Part shown: in pieces, positions 1 to 6,967 of the stretch | Numbering within the stretch: position 1 is the first letter of the stretch | Layout of the letters: each line of letters begins with the position of its first letter | Assembly: GCA_964516305.1 (NCBI GenBank) | Contig: CAZEZH010000104.1 | Span: 1 to 12,412 of the forward strand | DNA from: Lamprobacter sp964516305 | Lineage (GTDB): Bacteria > Pseudomonadota > Gammaproteobacteria > Chromatiales > Chromatiaceae | Direction: 5' to 3' | DNA length: 12,412 nucleotides | Notes under the pieces: generated by a model | Seen by the model: the letters and a program-made list of their open reading frames with translations, nothing else | The model's database searches: none | What the model was told of the DNA's origin: nothing | Translations under genes and position numbers: made by a program

Positions 1-577
1 GGTAGGCATTGCGCGAACTCATCGCCAGCCCATCCGTCTCGCGCACCACCGGCGCCCCAATAATCTCGATCGGTAGACTGAGATCCTCGACCATGCGACG
101 GATGACCAGCAACTGCTGGAAATCCTTCTCACCAAAGATTGCCACCTCTGGCTGAACCATATTGAACAGCTTTGCGACTACGGTGGCGACACCGCGAAAA
201 TGCCCCGGCCGACTCGCGCCACAGAGGTGTTCGGAGAGACCGGGCACCTCGACGAAGGTCTGTTGATGGCGCCCACGCGGATAGACCTCGGTCTCTGGGG
301 GCGCAAACAGCAGATCGCAGCCGGCATCTCGCAGCATGTCGGAGTCGCGCTCTAGCGTGCGCGGGTAGGCGGCAAAATCCTCACCCGCGCCAAACTGCAG
401 CGGATTGACGAAGACCGTTGCGACGACCCGATCGGCACGCTCAGAGGCCGCCCGAATCAACGACAAATGACCGGGATGCAGGTTACCCATGGTCGGGACC
501 AGCGCCACCCGGAGCCCAGACCGACGCCACTCCGCGCGCCGCTGCCGAAGCGCTCCGAGACGCTCAATAGTTTGCAT
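1..577 (-). CDS. panC: Pantothenate synthetase, partial (C-terminus beyond window edge)
   Basis: Cytoplasmic enzyme that joins D-pantoate and beta-alanine with ATP to make pantothenate, the last step of vitamin B5 synthesis. Translating the minus strand from ATG at 577-575 gives 192 residues before the left edge; the family is about 280 residues, so roughly 90 C-terminal residues are missing. Visible motifs: the nucleotide-binding HIGH-type sequence PTMGNLHPGH (residues 28-37), FVNPLQF (56-62) in the pantoate site, FGEKDFQQL (148-156) and MSSRN (186-190), all typical of PanC. The start lies 11 bases after the panB stop. The Shine-Dalgarno sequence GAGGTGA (minus strand, 590-584) overlaps the panB TGA stop, which suggests translational coupling. 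panB and panC act in the same pathway, so the pairing supports both calls. Confidence 0.96.
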   Translation of the reverse strand, partial: MQTIERLGALRQRRAEWRRSGLRVALVPTMGNLHPGHLSLIRAASERADRVVATVFVNPLQFGAGEDFAAYPRTLERDSDMLRDAGCDLLFAPPETEVYPRGRHQQTFVEVPGLSEHLCGASRPGHFRGVATVVAKLFNMVQPEVAIFGEKDFQQLLVIRRMVEDLSLPIEIIGAPVVRETDGLAMSSRNAY

Positions 578-588
578 CGAATGTCACC

Positions 589-1431
589 TCAGGCAAGGGT
601 GTGCTCGGTGGCCGGGAAGGCGCCAGACTTGACCGCCTCGACATAGCACCTGATCGCGGCGTCGATGCCGAATGCCGGACGGCCGCCATCACTGGTCGCA
701 GCCGAATTCTCGGCAGCCGCTGCCAGGAAATTCTTGCTGAAGCGCGGCGCGTTTCCCGGCGTGAGCCCAAGCAGGTCATGCAGCACAAGCACTTGTCCAT
801 CACAGAGGTTACCGGCACCGATACCGATCACCGGAATCCTGAGCCGTTGCGCTAGCGTCGCTGCGAGCGCGCTTGGCACGCATTCCAGAACCAGCATCGA
901 GGCACCAGCGTCCTGCAGCGCGAGCGCATCGGACTCGATACGTTGAGCGTCCGCCGCCTCACGCCCCTGAATGCGGTAGCCCCCAAGCTGGTGCACCGAC
1001 TGCGGCAACAAGCCCAAATGCGCACAGACCGGGGCCCCGAAAGCGGTCAGCCGCGCAACCGTCTCCACCAGCGGCTCCCCGCCTTCAAGCTTGACCATCG
1101 CAGCACCGCCCTCGCCCATCAGGCGTGCCGCCGTCTCGATGGCCCGATCCGAGGTCGCATAACTCATGAAGGGCATGTCCGCGATCACCAGGCTCTGCGC
1201 GGCCACTCGGCTCACGCAGCGACTGTGATAGACCATCTGTTCCAGGGTCACTGGCACCGTGGTGCGCTGCCCCTGGACAACCATGCCAAGTGAATCCCCC
1301 ACCAGCAGCACATCAACGCCAGCCCGCTCTAATAATTGGGCAAAGGCAGCGTCGTAACAGGTCAAGCAGGCGATGCGCTCGCCGCGCTGCTTAAGCGCAA
1401 GCAAGCTCGCCGTCGTGATTATTCCAGCCAT
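589..1431 (-). CDS. panB: 3-methyl-2-oxobutanoate hydroxymethyltransferase (ketopantoate hydroxymethyltransferase)
   Basis: First committed enzyme of pantothenate synthesis: transfers a one-carbon unit from 5,10-methylenetetrahydrofolate to 2-oxoisovalerate, giving ketopantoate. From ATG at 1431 the protein is 280 residues. Family landmarks: LVGDSLGMVVQG with metal ligand D46, IADMPFMSY with D85, MVKLEGG with E116, AHLGLLPQSV, and LVLECVPS with the expected catalytic E183, close to the E. coli numbering. A TTG three codons upstream (1440) is also open, but the ATG start matches the E. coli N-terminal length better; the only GGAG is 12 bases from the ATG and 3 from the TTG, so the start is not certain. 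Compared with E. coli PanB there is a roughly 15-residue Ala/Ser/Gly-rich insertion after KNFLA (near residue 237). It sits downstream of folK and 11 bases before panC. Confidence 0.96.
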   Translation of the reverse strand: MAGIITTASLLALKQRGERIACLTCYDAAFAQLLERAGVDVLLVGDSLGMVVQGQRTTVPVTLEQMVYHSRCVSRVAAQSLVIADMPFMSYATSDRAIETAARLMGEGGAAMVKLEGGEPLVETVARLTAFGAPVCAHLGLLPQSVHQLGGYRIQGREAADAQRIESDALALQDAGASMLVLECVPSALAATLAQRLRIPVIGIGAGNLCDGQVLVLHDLLGLTPGNAPRFSKNFLAAAAENSAATSDGGRPAFGIDAAIRCYVEAVKSGAFPATEHTLA

Positions 1432-1450
1432 CGGACTCAAATGCTCCAGA

Positions 1451-1476
1451 GACAGGCCGTTAGGACAGGCCGTTAG
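1451..1476. repeat. Perfect 13-bp tandem duplication between folK and panB
   Basis: GACAGGCCGTTAG occurs twice head to tail (1451-1463 and 1464-1476) with no mismatch, in the 105-base spacer between the folK stop and the panB ATG. It lies just upstream of the panB start, where it would form part of the panB leader. No further copies are seen in the window. Confidence 0.85.
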
Positions 1477-1536
1477 AACAGCTCAGCAGCAAAGCACGTT
1501 GCCGCCGGAGGCTGCGCGCCAGCAGCCACCATCAGC

Positions 1537-2142
1537 TTATCCGCTGTCGGCGCGGCCTTGCGGCGTTGTCGCAACGCCAAGCTTGACCGATATTTCGATA
1601 TCGCTCGGCGCCTCTGACCGTAGCCGAGCCATGGCGCCTGCGTCATCCTCGACAGCGGCAAGCAGCGCATCCAAGCGGCCGCGGCCAGGGATCTCTAGCC
1701 CTGAGGGCGCGATCTCCGCCAGCGGACCGAGCACAAACGCACGAGCATGCATCTGCGGATGGGGAACGCAGAGCTGCGGCAGATTCAAGACCCGATCCCC
1801 CATGAGCAGGATGTCGAGATCCAGAGTTCGCGGACCCCAGCGCTGACCGCTGCGGATGCGGCCGTGACGGCACTCGATCTGTTGGAGCGCAGCCAACAAC
1901 GCCAGCGGCTCGAGGCCGGTGTCGAGCCGCGCGACGGCATTGATGAAATCAGGCTGATCCGCTGGGCCCACGGGCGCCGTTCGATACAAGGACGACGCCC
2001 TGGCAAGCTCGGATTCTGGCAAGCCCTGCAGCTGCAGCAAGGCCTGCTCAACCTGCCGACGCGGATCGCCGAGGTTGGCGCCTAGCCCAATATAGACCGG
2101 CATGCGGGGCGCGGGCATTGACGCCGCAGGCCTGTCATTCAT
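1537..2142 (-). CDS. folK: 2-amino-4-hydroxy-6-hydroxymethyldihydropteridine diphosphokinase (HPPK)
   Basis: Cytoplasmic folate-pathway enzyme that transfers pyrophosphate from ATP to 6-hydroxymethyl-7,8-dihydropterin. The 201-residue product has YIGLGANLGDP (17-27), SLYRTAPVGPADQPDFINAV (51-70), RWGPRTLDLDILL (101-113) with the two Mg-binding aspartates D108 and D110, and the VPHPQMHARAFVLGPLAEIAP block. This is longer than E. coli HPPK (about 160 residues): a short N-terminal extension (met 9 and met 14 are alternative starts) and a C-terminal tail of about 45 residues. The chosen ATG (2142) has GGGGAG seven bases upstream and overlaps the pcnB stop by 8 bases, a common pcnB-folK arrangement that implies coupled translation. 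Confidence 0.95.
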   Translation of the reverse strand: MNDRPAASMPAPRMPVYIGLGANLGDPRRQVEQALLQLQGLPESELARASSLYRTAPVGPADQPDFINAVARLDTGLEPLALLAALQQIECRHGRIRSGQRWGPRTLDLDILLMGDRVLNLPQLCVPHPQMHARAFVLGPLAEIAPSGLEIPGRGRLDALLAAVEDDAGAMARLRSEAPSDIEISVKLGVATTPQGRADSG

Positions 2143-3529
2143 CTACATGCTCCCCACCTTGCTTAGCGCCCGACTCCGCCCCCGCCGCTCCACCGGCTGC
2201 AGCCCCTGCAGCGACGCTGGTCTCTGCTGCGGGCCGATCGGCCTTCGGTTTACGCCGCCCCCGCTTGCGTTTTCGCTGCGGCTTGCTGCCGAGCATCTTG
2301 GCCCGCTCGGCTGCGTCGACATCCTGAAAGCGGGTCCACCATTGCGCTATTTCAGGATCGGTTTCACCGGCCTCGGCACGCAAGAGCAAGAAGTCATAGG
2401 CGGCACGAAACCGGGGATGACTCAACAAGACCATCGGCCGCTTACCCTGCCGCCGCTCTAGACGCGGCTGCAAAGCCCAGATCTCGCGCATCGGCAGCGC
2501 AAAACGCTTTTGAATCGCGACCCACTGCTGTTGCGCCGAGGCCACCTCGTGCGAGGCCAAGGCCATGGCCTCAGCCGATGGCATGCCGTCGTCCAGCAAG
2601 GCTTGGTAGCGAAGCCGAACCGGTTCCCAAAGCAGGACCGCAAACAAGAACGCGGGCGCCACGGGCTTGCCTTCAAGGATACGCCGATCGGTGTTATCGA
2701 GCCCTCGGCTAACGAAGGTGATCGGAAACGCATGGTCCTCGCGGGCGAGACAGGCATCCGTCTCCGGGAAGAGCTGCGCAAACAGATCATAGTGCCGAAG
2801 CTTCTCGAAGGCTTGCAGCGCATAACCGCCATGGAATAGCTTCAAGGTCTCTTCGAACAGCCGAGCGGGCGAGATCTCGCCGAGCAACTCGGCAAGCTCG
2901 CGGATCGGCGCGGCGCAGTCCGGATCGATCATGAAGCCCAGCTTGCAGGCAAAACGCACTGCCCGCAGCATCCGCACCGGGTCTTCGCGGTATCGGGCCT
3001 CCGGGTCCTCTCCGATCAGCCGCAACCGCCCTTGCTCGATATCGGCAAGCCCGCCGGCGTAGTCGACCAGAGAGAAATCGGCAATATTGTAGTAGAGGGC
3101 ATTGACCGTGAAGTCCCGCCTCAATGCATCCTCGGCGATGCTTCCGTAGACGTTATCGCGCAGAATCATCCCATGCTCGGTGACCTGTGCGTCGCTGCCC
3201 CCGTCCCCATTGCTTCCACGGAAGGTCGCCACCTCGACGATCTCTCGGCCGAAGAAGACATGTGCGAGCCGGAAACGCCTTCCGATCAGGCGGCAGTTCC
3301 GGAACACAGCACGAACCTCTTCCGGCGTCGCATTGGTCGCAATGTCGAAATCTTTAGGCTCATGACCAAGCAGCAGGTCGCGCACGCCACCACCGACCAG
3401 ATACGCCTGGAAACCGGCCTGCTTCAGCCGATTGAGAACCTTGAGCGCGTTCGGGCTGATGTTGGCGCGGGAGATCGGGTGCTCCGGACGCGGAATGACG
3501 AGGGGCTCTAGAGGGTTAGCGGAGAGCAA
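2135..3529 (-). CDS. pcnB: Poly(A) polymerase I
   Basis: Adds poly(A) tails to RNA 3' ends and so promotes RNA decay. The 464-residue protein belongs to the class II nucleotidyltransferases: YLVGGGVRDLLLGHEPKDFD (43-62) holds the catalytic aspartates D60 and D62, followed by IATNATPEEVRAVF, RRDFTVNALYYN (137-148) and REDPVRMLRAVRFACKLGF (181-199), the neck region shared with CCA-adding enzymes. The C-terminus (about 415-464) changes to a Lys/Arg-rich stretch and then an Ala/Gly-rich tail. The basic RNA-binding tail is usual for bacterial PcnB; the Ala/Gly part is low complexity. The start is TTG at 3529-3527; no in-frame ATG, GTG or TTG was found just upstream, and the Shine-Dalgarno match is weak. 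PcnB is preferred over tRNA nucleotidyltransferase because of the basic tail and the folK neighbour. Confidence 0.93.
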   Translation of the reverse strand: MLSANPLEPLVIPRPEHPISRANISPNALKVLNRLKQAGFQAYLVGGGVRDLLLGHEPKDFDIATNATPEEVRAVFRNCRLIGRRFRLAHVFFGREIVEVATFRGSNGDGGSDAQVTEHGMILRDNVYGSIAEDALRRDFTVNALYYNIADFSLVDYAGGLADIEQGRLRLIGEDPEARYREDPVRMLRAVRFACKLGFMIDPDCAAPIRELAELLGEISPARLFEETLKLFHGGYALQAFEKLRHYDLFAQLFPETDACLAREDHAFPITFVSRGLDNTDRRILEGKPVAPAFLFAVLLWEPVRLRYQALLDDGMPSAEAMALASHEVASAQQQWVAIQKRFALPMREIWALQPRLERRQGKRPMVLLSHPRFRAAYDFLLLRAEAGETDPEIAQWWTRFQDVDAAERAKMLGSKPQRKRKRGRRKPKADRPAAETSVAAGAAAGGAAGAESGAKQGGEHVDE

Positions 3530-3583
3530 GCGAACCTGGGTTCCTAAGGTTGAGAAACAAGGGAGACAATGACGCTGAAAGAC

Positions 3584-3611
3584 TTGAGCGCGCCGACGAC
3601 CTGCGTATAAT
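3584..3611 (+). promoter_or_regulatory. Sigma70-type promoter of tRNA-Glu
   Basis: TTGAGC at 3584-3589 and a perfect TATAAT at 3606-3611, separated by 16 bases, lie 23 bases upstream of the mature tRNA-Glu 5' end. The bases just after the -10 box are GC-rich (CGCG), as in stable-RNA promoters under stringent control. The promoter is divergent from pcnB, whose start codon is only 55 bases away. Confidence 0.8.
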
Positions 3612-3634
3612 ACGCGATTCTTCGCAGCGCTTCT

Positions 3635-3709
3635 GCTCCCTTCGTCTAGTGGTTAGGACGTCGGCCTCTCACGCCGGTAACAGGGGTTCGAATCCCCTAG
3701 GGAGCGCCA
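3635..3709 (+). tRNA. tRNA-Glu (anticodon CTC)
   Basis: Full cloverleaf. Acceptor stem GCTCCCT pairs with AGGGAGC (3699-3705), followed by discriminator G and an encoded CCA (3707-3709). The D arm contains TCTAGTGGTTAGGA. The anticodon stem TCGGC/GCCGG, with one U-G pair at its base, encloses loop CTCTCAC, giving anticodon CTC, which reads GAG. The T arm is CAGGGGTTCGAATCCCCT. The sequence resembles bacterial tRNA-Glu throughout. Confidence 0.97.
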
Positions 3710-3824
3710 TTCCTACTGATCAGCAGCCACCTCTGATCATGCCAACCGCGACGTGGCAACCCAACCAGCCAGAAACAACCGAAGATAGATATCTGCAGGC
3801 GAAGCGCGCCGACTAAAGGCCACC

Positions 3825-4700
3825 CTAGATACGGCTTCTGCCTGTCGCCCCAACCCCCTCAGATAGCGGCCGCGACTCGCCAACGGTCGTCGGCTCACCG
3901 CGCAAGGCGCGGTAGCGATCGCGAATCTCCAGCAAACTGCGCGCTGGCTCGGTGCGCCCGGCTGGCGTCAGAAATGACTCGAGCTTGCGCGCGAGCTTGA
4001 TCGTGTTGTGCTCCTGTAAGATCGCCATTACCCCATCGCTGATTAGCGTCTGCAGCATCAACTCTTTCTCGGTCTTAGCGCCGATGTTCTCGGCGACCGG
4101 GGTGAGTAAGAAATTACCAATCACGATCCCATAGAGGGTCGAGGTCAACGCAACCGGGATCGTGCTGACGATGACCTCGGGGTCACCGATCCCGGCAACC
4201 ATGCCGATCAGACCAACCACAGAGCCCGCCACACCGAAGGCCGGCGCCAAGCGCGCCATGTGCCGAAACAGCCTCTCGTGATGCATCCGCCGCTGGCGAA
4301 AATAGTGCATCTCGGTGGTGAGGATGTCGCGAACCTCGGCGGCCTTGTAGCCGTCGACTAGCATGCCAAGCGCAGAACGCAGAAAGCTAATGGTGGTCTG
4401 CTCCTCGATCTCCTCGAGTGCCAAGATGCCTCGGTGTCGAGAGCGCACGGCCAGGTCCAGCATGGAATCGATGATCTCGTGCTCAGTCGGAGGCCTCTGC
4501 GTGTAGCTATTGCGCGCGACATTGAAGGCCGCCCGGATCTCACTGGACGGATAGCTGAGAAAGGTTGCGCCCAAGGTACCCGAGACGACAATGGTTAACG
4601 CGACCAGGTTCAGGAAAAGGCCCACGTCGCTGCTGAACATAAAGCTCGCGACAAAAAGGCCGCCAAACAGAATGGCGGCAGCATAATTCGTTAGGGTCAT
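3825..4700 (-). CDS. motA: MotA/PomA-family flagellar stator subunit
   Basis: Inner-membrane ion-channel subunit of a MotA-MotB-type stator that couples H+ or Na+ flow to torque. The 291-residue product has four predicted membrane segments (about 7-22, 28-50, 152-172, 180-201). A cytoplasmic loop between segments 2 and 3 carries the RHRGILALEEIEE block (88-100), equivalent to the charged rotor-interacting region of MotA. LAPAFGVAGSVVGLIGMV (151-168) is the family signature with the conserved proline near the channel. The C-terminal 50 residues are polar and probably cytoplasmic. The start ATG overlaps the upstream motB-like stop as ATGA, so the two are translationally coupled. The gene order (B then A) is the reverse of most motAB operons, and no other flagellar or chemotaxis gene is in the window. 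Length and motifs favour MotA over TolQ/ExbB. Confidence 0.9.
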   Translation of the reverse strand: MTLTNYAAAILFGGLFVASFMFSSDVGLFLNLVALTIVVSGTLGATFLSYPSSEIRAAFNVARNSYTQRPPTEHEIIDSMLDLAVRSRHRGILALEEIEEQTTISFLRSALGMLVDGYKAAEVRDILTTEMHYFRQRRMHHERLFRHMARLAPAFGVAGSVVGLIGMVAGIGDPEVIVSTIPVALTSTLYGIVIGNFLLTPVAENIGAKTEKELMLQTLISDGVMAILQEHNTIKLARKLESFLTPAGRTEPARSLLEIRDRYRALRGEPTTVGESRPLSEGVGATGRSRI

Positions 4701-6022
4701 GGTCGCGTCTCCGGGCTGGGCATCCCAGCATTAGTGTCGGCACTTGGCATCCTAGCGCCCTCGGGACCCACACCGCCGCCCCCGCCATTGGATGTCTCCG
4801 CGCTGGGCATCTCTCCTCCCGACGTCTCTCTCTGCAGCCTTTCCGTTGCGGCCGCCTCCGACCCCTCAACACTGGAGACGCCCGCGCGCGGCAGCGACTG
4901 CTCTGTCCCATCGTCGACCGACCGCGCGTCAATCGACGCCTCAATGTCCGGCGTCTCTTGCGCTGGCGCCTCGCTGCCCAGCGGCTCGGTTGCTGGCGAC
5001 GTCTTGGGCTCGACCTCATCGCGCGTAATAATGATCTCTACACGCCGATTGAGCGCTCGATTCGCGTCATCGATATTAGGAACCGCTGGCTCATATTCGC
5101 CACGTCCCATCACCGTGAACCGGCGGGGGTCAATGCCGGCGCTTCTGATCAGATAGCGGGCGACGCGCGCGGCCCGCGCGGTTGACAGCTCCCAATTGCT
5201 TGGAAAGACCTCCGTATCGACGGGATAGTCATCGGTATGCCCGACCACCCGAACCGCGAACGATGTCTGCCCGATGACGCGAGCCAAGCGGTCGAGAAAC
5301 TCGCGCACCTCGGGTCGCAGTGTCGCCTCGCCGAGTTCGAAGAACATCGGCCCCTGGACACTTACCTTCACCGACTGGTCGTTCAACAACACGATCTCGA
5401 CGTTATCGACCCGTGCCTCGCGGACTGCATCCTGGCTTCGCTCGAAGACGTTCACCCGCATCAGCGGCTCGAAGCTTGGCACTGGTGTCGGCATTGGCTC
5501 TACTACCGACACTGGTACCTGCTCTTCACGCTCCGCCGATTCAACAAGCTCACGATTCTCGCGCATCTGCAACGCCACCAGAACGGCGAACAGCACAAAC
5601 ATGACCATCATGAGGTCAGACCAAGGAACTGACCAGTGGCCGGCCTGATAGGGATCGGCTTGGGCAAACAGCATCCCAGCATCGCGCCGCCAGGCCTGGG
5701 GGCCGCCTGGTATCGATCCCGAAGGGGGTGTCGAGGCCGCAAACGACGTGACTTCGGCNNNNNNNNNNNNNNNNNNNNNNNNNNNNNNNNNNNNNNNNNN
5801 NNNNNNNNNNNNNNNNNNNNNNNNNNNNNNNNNNNNNNNNNNNNNNNNNNNNNNNNNNGCAGCTTCGGCAGGCGCAGCTTCGGCAGGCGCAGCTTCGGCA
5901 GGCGCAGCTTCGGAAGGCTCAGCAGATGCTGACTGCAGACTCGATGTTGCATCGGGAACCCCGTCGCCCTTGGGCTCAGAGGTGTCATCGACTGGATCGG
6001 GTTGTTTAAGCGTATCGGCCAT
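4697..6022 (-). CDS. motB: MotB-like stator protein with OmpA/peptidoglycan-binding domain and long disordered tails (interrupted by assembly gap)
   Basis: Partner of the following motA-family gene; anchors the stator to peptidoglycan. After the gap the segment WSVPWSDLMMVMFVLFAVLV is the single MotB membrane helix, with the ion-binding aspartate in WSDLM (codon 5617-5615). A periplasmic OmpA-like domain follows: GPMFFELGEATLRPEV, VGHTDDYPVDTE, NWELSTARAARVARYL, and ANRALNRRVEIII. The roughly 115-residue C-terminal tail is Ser/Glu/Gly-rich and carries three MPSxxT-type repeats (MPSAET, MPSADT, MPSPET). The N-terminal cytoplasmic part is unusually long and contains AEAAP repeats that run into the 100-N gap, so the true length is unknown. 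Start: ATG at 6022 is chosen; a TTG at 6052 is also in frame, and neither has a clear ribosome site. MotB is favoured over a generic OmpA protein because of the membrane Asp motif and the motA neighbour. Confidence 0.87.
   Translation of the reverse strand: MADTLKQPDPVDDTSEPKGDGVPDATSSLQSASAEPSEAAPAEAAPAEAAPAEAXXXXXXXXXXXXXXXXXXXXXXXXXXXXXXXXXXAEVTSFAASTPPSGSIPGGPQAWRRDAGMLFAQADPYQAGHWSVPWSDLMMVMFVLFAVLVALQMRENRELVESAEREEQVPVSVVEPMPTPVPSFEPLMRVNVFERSQDAVREARVDNVEIVLLNDQSVKVSVQGPMFFELGEATLRPEVREFLDRLARVIGQTSFAVRVVGHTDDYPVDTEVFPSNWELSTARAARVARYLIRSAGIDPRRFTVMGRGEYEPAVPNIDDANRALNRRVEIIITRDEVEPKTSPATEPLGSEAPAQETPDIEASIDARSVDDGTEQSLPRAGVSSVEGSEAAATERLQRETSGGEMPSAETSNGGGGGVGPEGARMPSADTNAGMPSPETRP
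5759..5858. other. Assembly gap (100 N)
   Basis: Exactly 100 N, a conventional placeholder, inside the motB-like gene. It sits in a tandem repeat: three perfect copies and one near-perfect copy of a 15-bp unit on the right, and CTTCGGC, a piece of the same unit, on the left. The missing length is therefore unknown. Confidence 0.99.
5859..5918. repeat. 15-bp tandem repeat (AEAAP coding) next to the assembly gap
   Basis: Unit GCAGCTTCGGCAGGC occurs at 5859-5873, 5874-5888 and 5889-5903, with a one-mismatch copy at 5904-5918. On the minus strand each unit encodes a five-residue Ala/Glu/Pro repeat in the N-terminal tail of the MotB-like protein. CTTCGGC at 5752-5758, on the other side of the gap, matches the unit, so the array probably continues through the gap. 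The unit length is a multiple of three, so copy changes keep the reading frame. Confidence 0.92.
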
Positions 6023-6141
6023 GCGAGCAGACGGCCATGTAGGCGGCTCCAAAATCCAACCGCATTATCCGTTAGCGGGCGAGCCCAGCGCCAGTGATAA
6101 GGTGCGCCGGTTGGGCCAGTTGCTCTGAGCGGTTAGTATGC

Positions 6142-6170
6142 GCGCCCACCAGCGCTGATTGCTGGGGCGC
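6142..6170 (-). terminator. Hairpin downstream of tRNA-Lys, possible terminator or processing site
   Basis: GCGCCC (6142-6147) pairs with GGGCGC (6165-6170), and CAGC (6150-6153, after a two-base bulge) pairs with GCTG, with a seven-base loop. It lies 32 bases beyond the tRNA-Lys CCA end and about 120 bases before the motB-like gene. No T-run follows on the minus strand, so a factor-independent terminator is doubtful. Confidence 0.35.
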
Positions 6171-6201
6171 CTGAGCCGAACGCTGGGAGCCAGGGAAAAG
6201 A

Positions 6202-6277
6202 TGGTGGGCCGTGTAGGATTCGAACCTACGACCAAGGGATTAAGAGTCCCCTGCTCTACCAGCTGAGCTAACGGCCC
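6202..6277 (-). tRNA. tRNA-Lys (anticodon CTT)
   Basis: On the minus strand the acceptor stem GGGCCGT (6277-6271) pairs with ACGGCCC (6212-6206), followed by discriminator A and encoded CCA (6204-6202), 76 bases in all. The D arm contains TAGCTCAGCTGGTAGAGC. Anticodon stem GGGGA/TCCCT encloses loop CTCTTAA, anticodon CTT, which reads AAG. The T arm GTAGGTTCGAATCCTAC is intact. It closely resembles bacterial tRNA-Lys. The motB-like gene follows in the same direction and could be co-transcribed. Confidence 0.97.
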
Positions 6278-6481
6278 GGGTTCGGCAGAGGCAGCCGTCA
6301 GTAGGTCGACTCCTCCACGAAGCAGGACATGTTAATTCAGCGGCATCCGGGATGTCCACCACTCAAGATCAACCGACCAGAATCACGACCCGACTAACCA
6401 TTGAGATGATACGCCAGCGCACCCGCGAGCAGAACACCAACGCCGCCACAAGATGCAAACGAGCCCAGAGGAAAATCGAAG
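6278..6481. other. Intergenic region between tRNA-Lys and hypA, no gene seen
   Basis: This 204-base spacer separates the divergent tRNA-Lys (minus) and hypA (plus), so it should hold a promoter for each. I found no convincing sigma70 pair and no sigma54 -24/-12 element in either direction. The only clear signal is AGAGGAAA a few bases before the hypA ATG. Confidence 0.6.
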
Positions 6482-6850
6482 ATGCATGAGCTTTCAGTCT
6501 GCATGTCGTTGCTCGAACAAGTCGAGCGGATTGCTCAGGAGCATGGCGCCGAGCGTGTTGAGCGTATCCTATTGCGGATTGGACCACTGTCTGGCGTTGA
6601 GTCGCCCTTGCTCGCCAATGCCTATCCGCTAGCTGCCGCCGGCACCATCGCCGAGCACGCTAGGCTGGACATTGAGCCGGCACCGGTTCGAGTCCATTGT
6701 ACCGACTGCGGCAAAGAGACCGAGGCCACCCCAAACCGGCTGCTTTGCGCCAGTTGCGGCAGCTACCACACCAAACTCACGAGTGGCGACGAGATGCTGC
6801 TCGCCAGCCTTGAGATGAGCATTCCCGACGAGTCGACCGAAACCGATTAG
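6482..6850 (+). CDS. hypA: Hydrogenase maturation nickel metallochaperone HypA
   Basis: HypA works with HypB to insert nickel into the large subunit of [NiFe]-hydrogenase. The 122-residue protein starts with MHELS; the N-terminal Met-His-Glu supplies the nickel site. The zinc site is two pairs of cysteines, CTDC (73-76) and CASC (89-92), in the usual spacing, followed by the conserved SGDEMLLASLEM (101-112). Length matches the family (about 115 residues) with a short acidic tail. ATG at 6482 is preceded by AGAGGAAA at good spacing, and the required His2 fixes this start. hypB follows after 117 bases. The hydrogenase structural genes and hypCDEF are not in this window. Confidence 0.96.
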   Translation: MHELSVCMSLLEQVERIAQEHGAERVERILLRIGPLSGVESPLLANAYPLAAAGTIAEHARLDIEPAPVRVHCTDCGKETEATPNRLLCASCGSYHTKLTSGDEMLLASLEMSIPDESTETD

Positions 6851-6886
6851 CAACGCGCTAAGCCCCCTCACCAGAGGTGTTGCGCC

Positions 6887-6905
6887 AGCAGCGCAAAGCG
6901 CTGCT
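6887..6905. other. Perfect inverted repeat in the hypA-hypB spacer
   Basis: AGCAGCGC (6887-6894) and GCGCTGCT (6898-6905) are perfect complements separated by AAA, giving an 8-bp stem with a three-base loop. An overlapping alternative pairs TTGCGC (6880-6885) with GCGCAA (6891-6896), so two mutually exclusive hairpins are possible. TATAGT at 6905-6910 could serve as a -10 box. This may set separate expression of hypB or be an operator; nothing in the sequence decides between these. Confidence 0.5.
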
Positions 6906-6967
6906 ATAGTCCCGATCTACGGCTCTGGGCCGCTCTCAGCACCTCATTACCGATAGTGGAGACCATC

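Noticed and set aside
3717..3739. Inverted repeat TGATCAG/CTGATCA after tRNA-Glu as a terminator
   Set aside because: The arms are largely self-palindromic and no T-run follows; too weak to call.
3550..3816. 88-codon plus-strand open frame
   Set aside because: It runs through the tRNA-Glu promoter and gene and has no protein-like features.
3635..3824. tRNA-Glu as an integration site with an att duplication
   Set aside because: No copy of the tRNA 3' end and no integrase gene was seen in the window.
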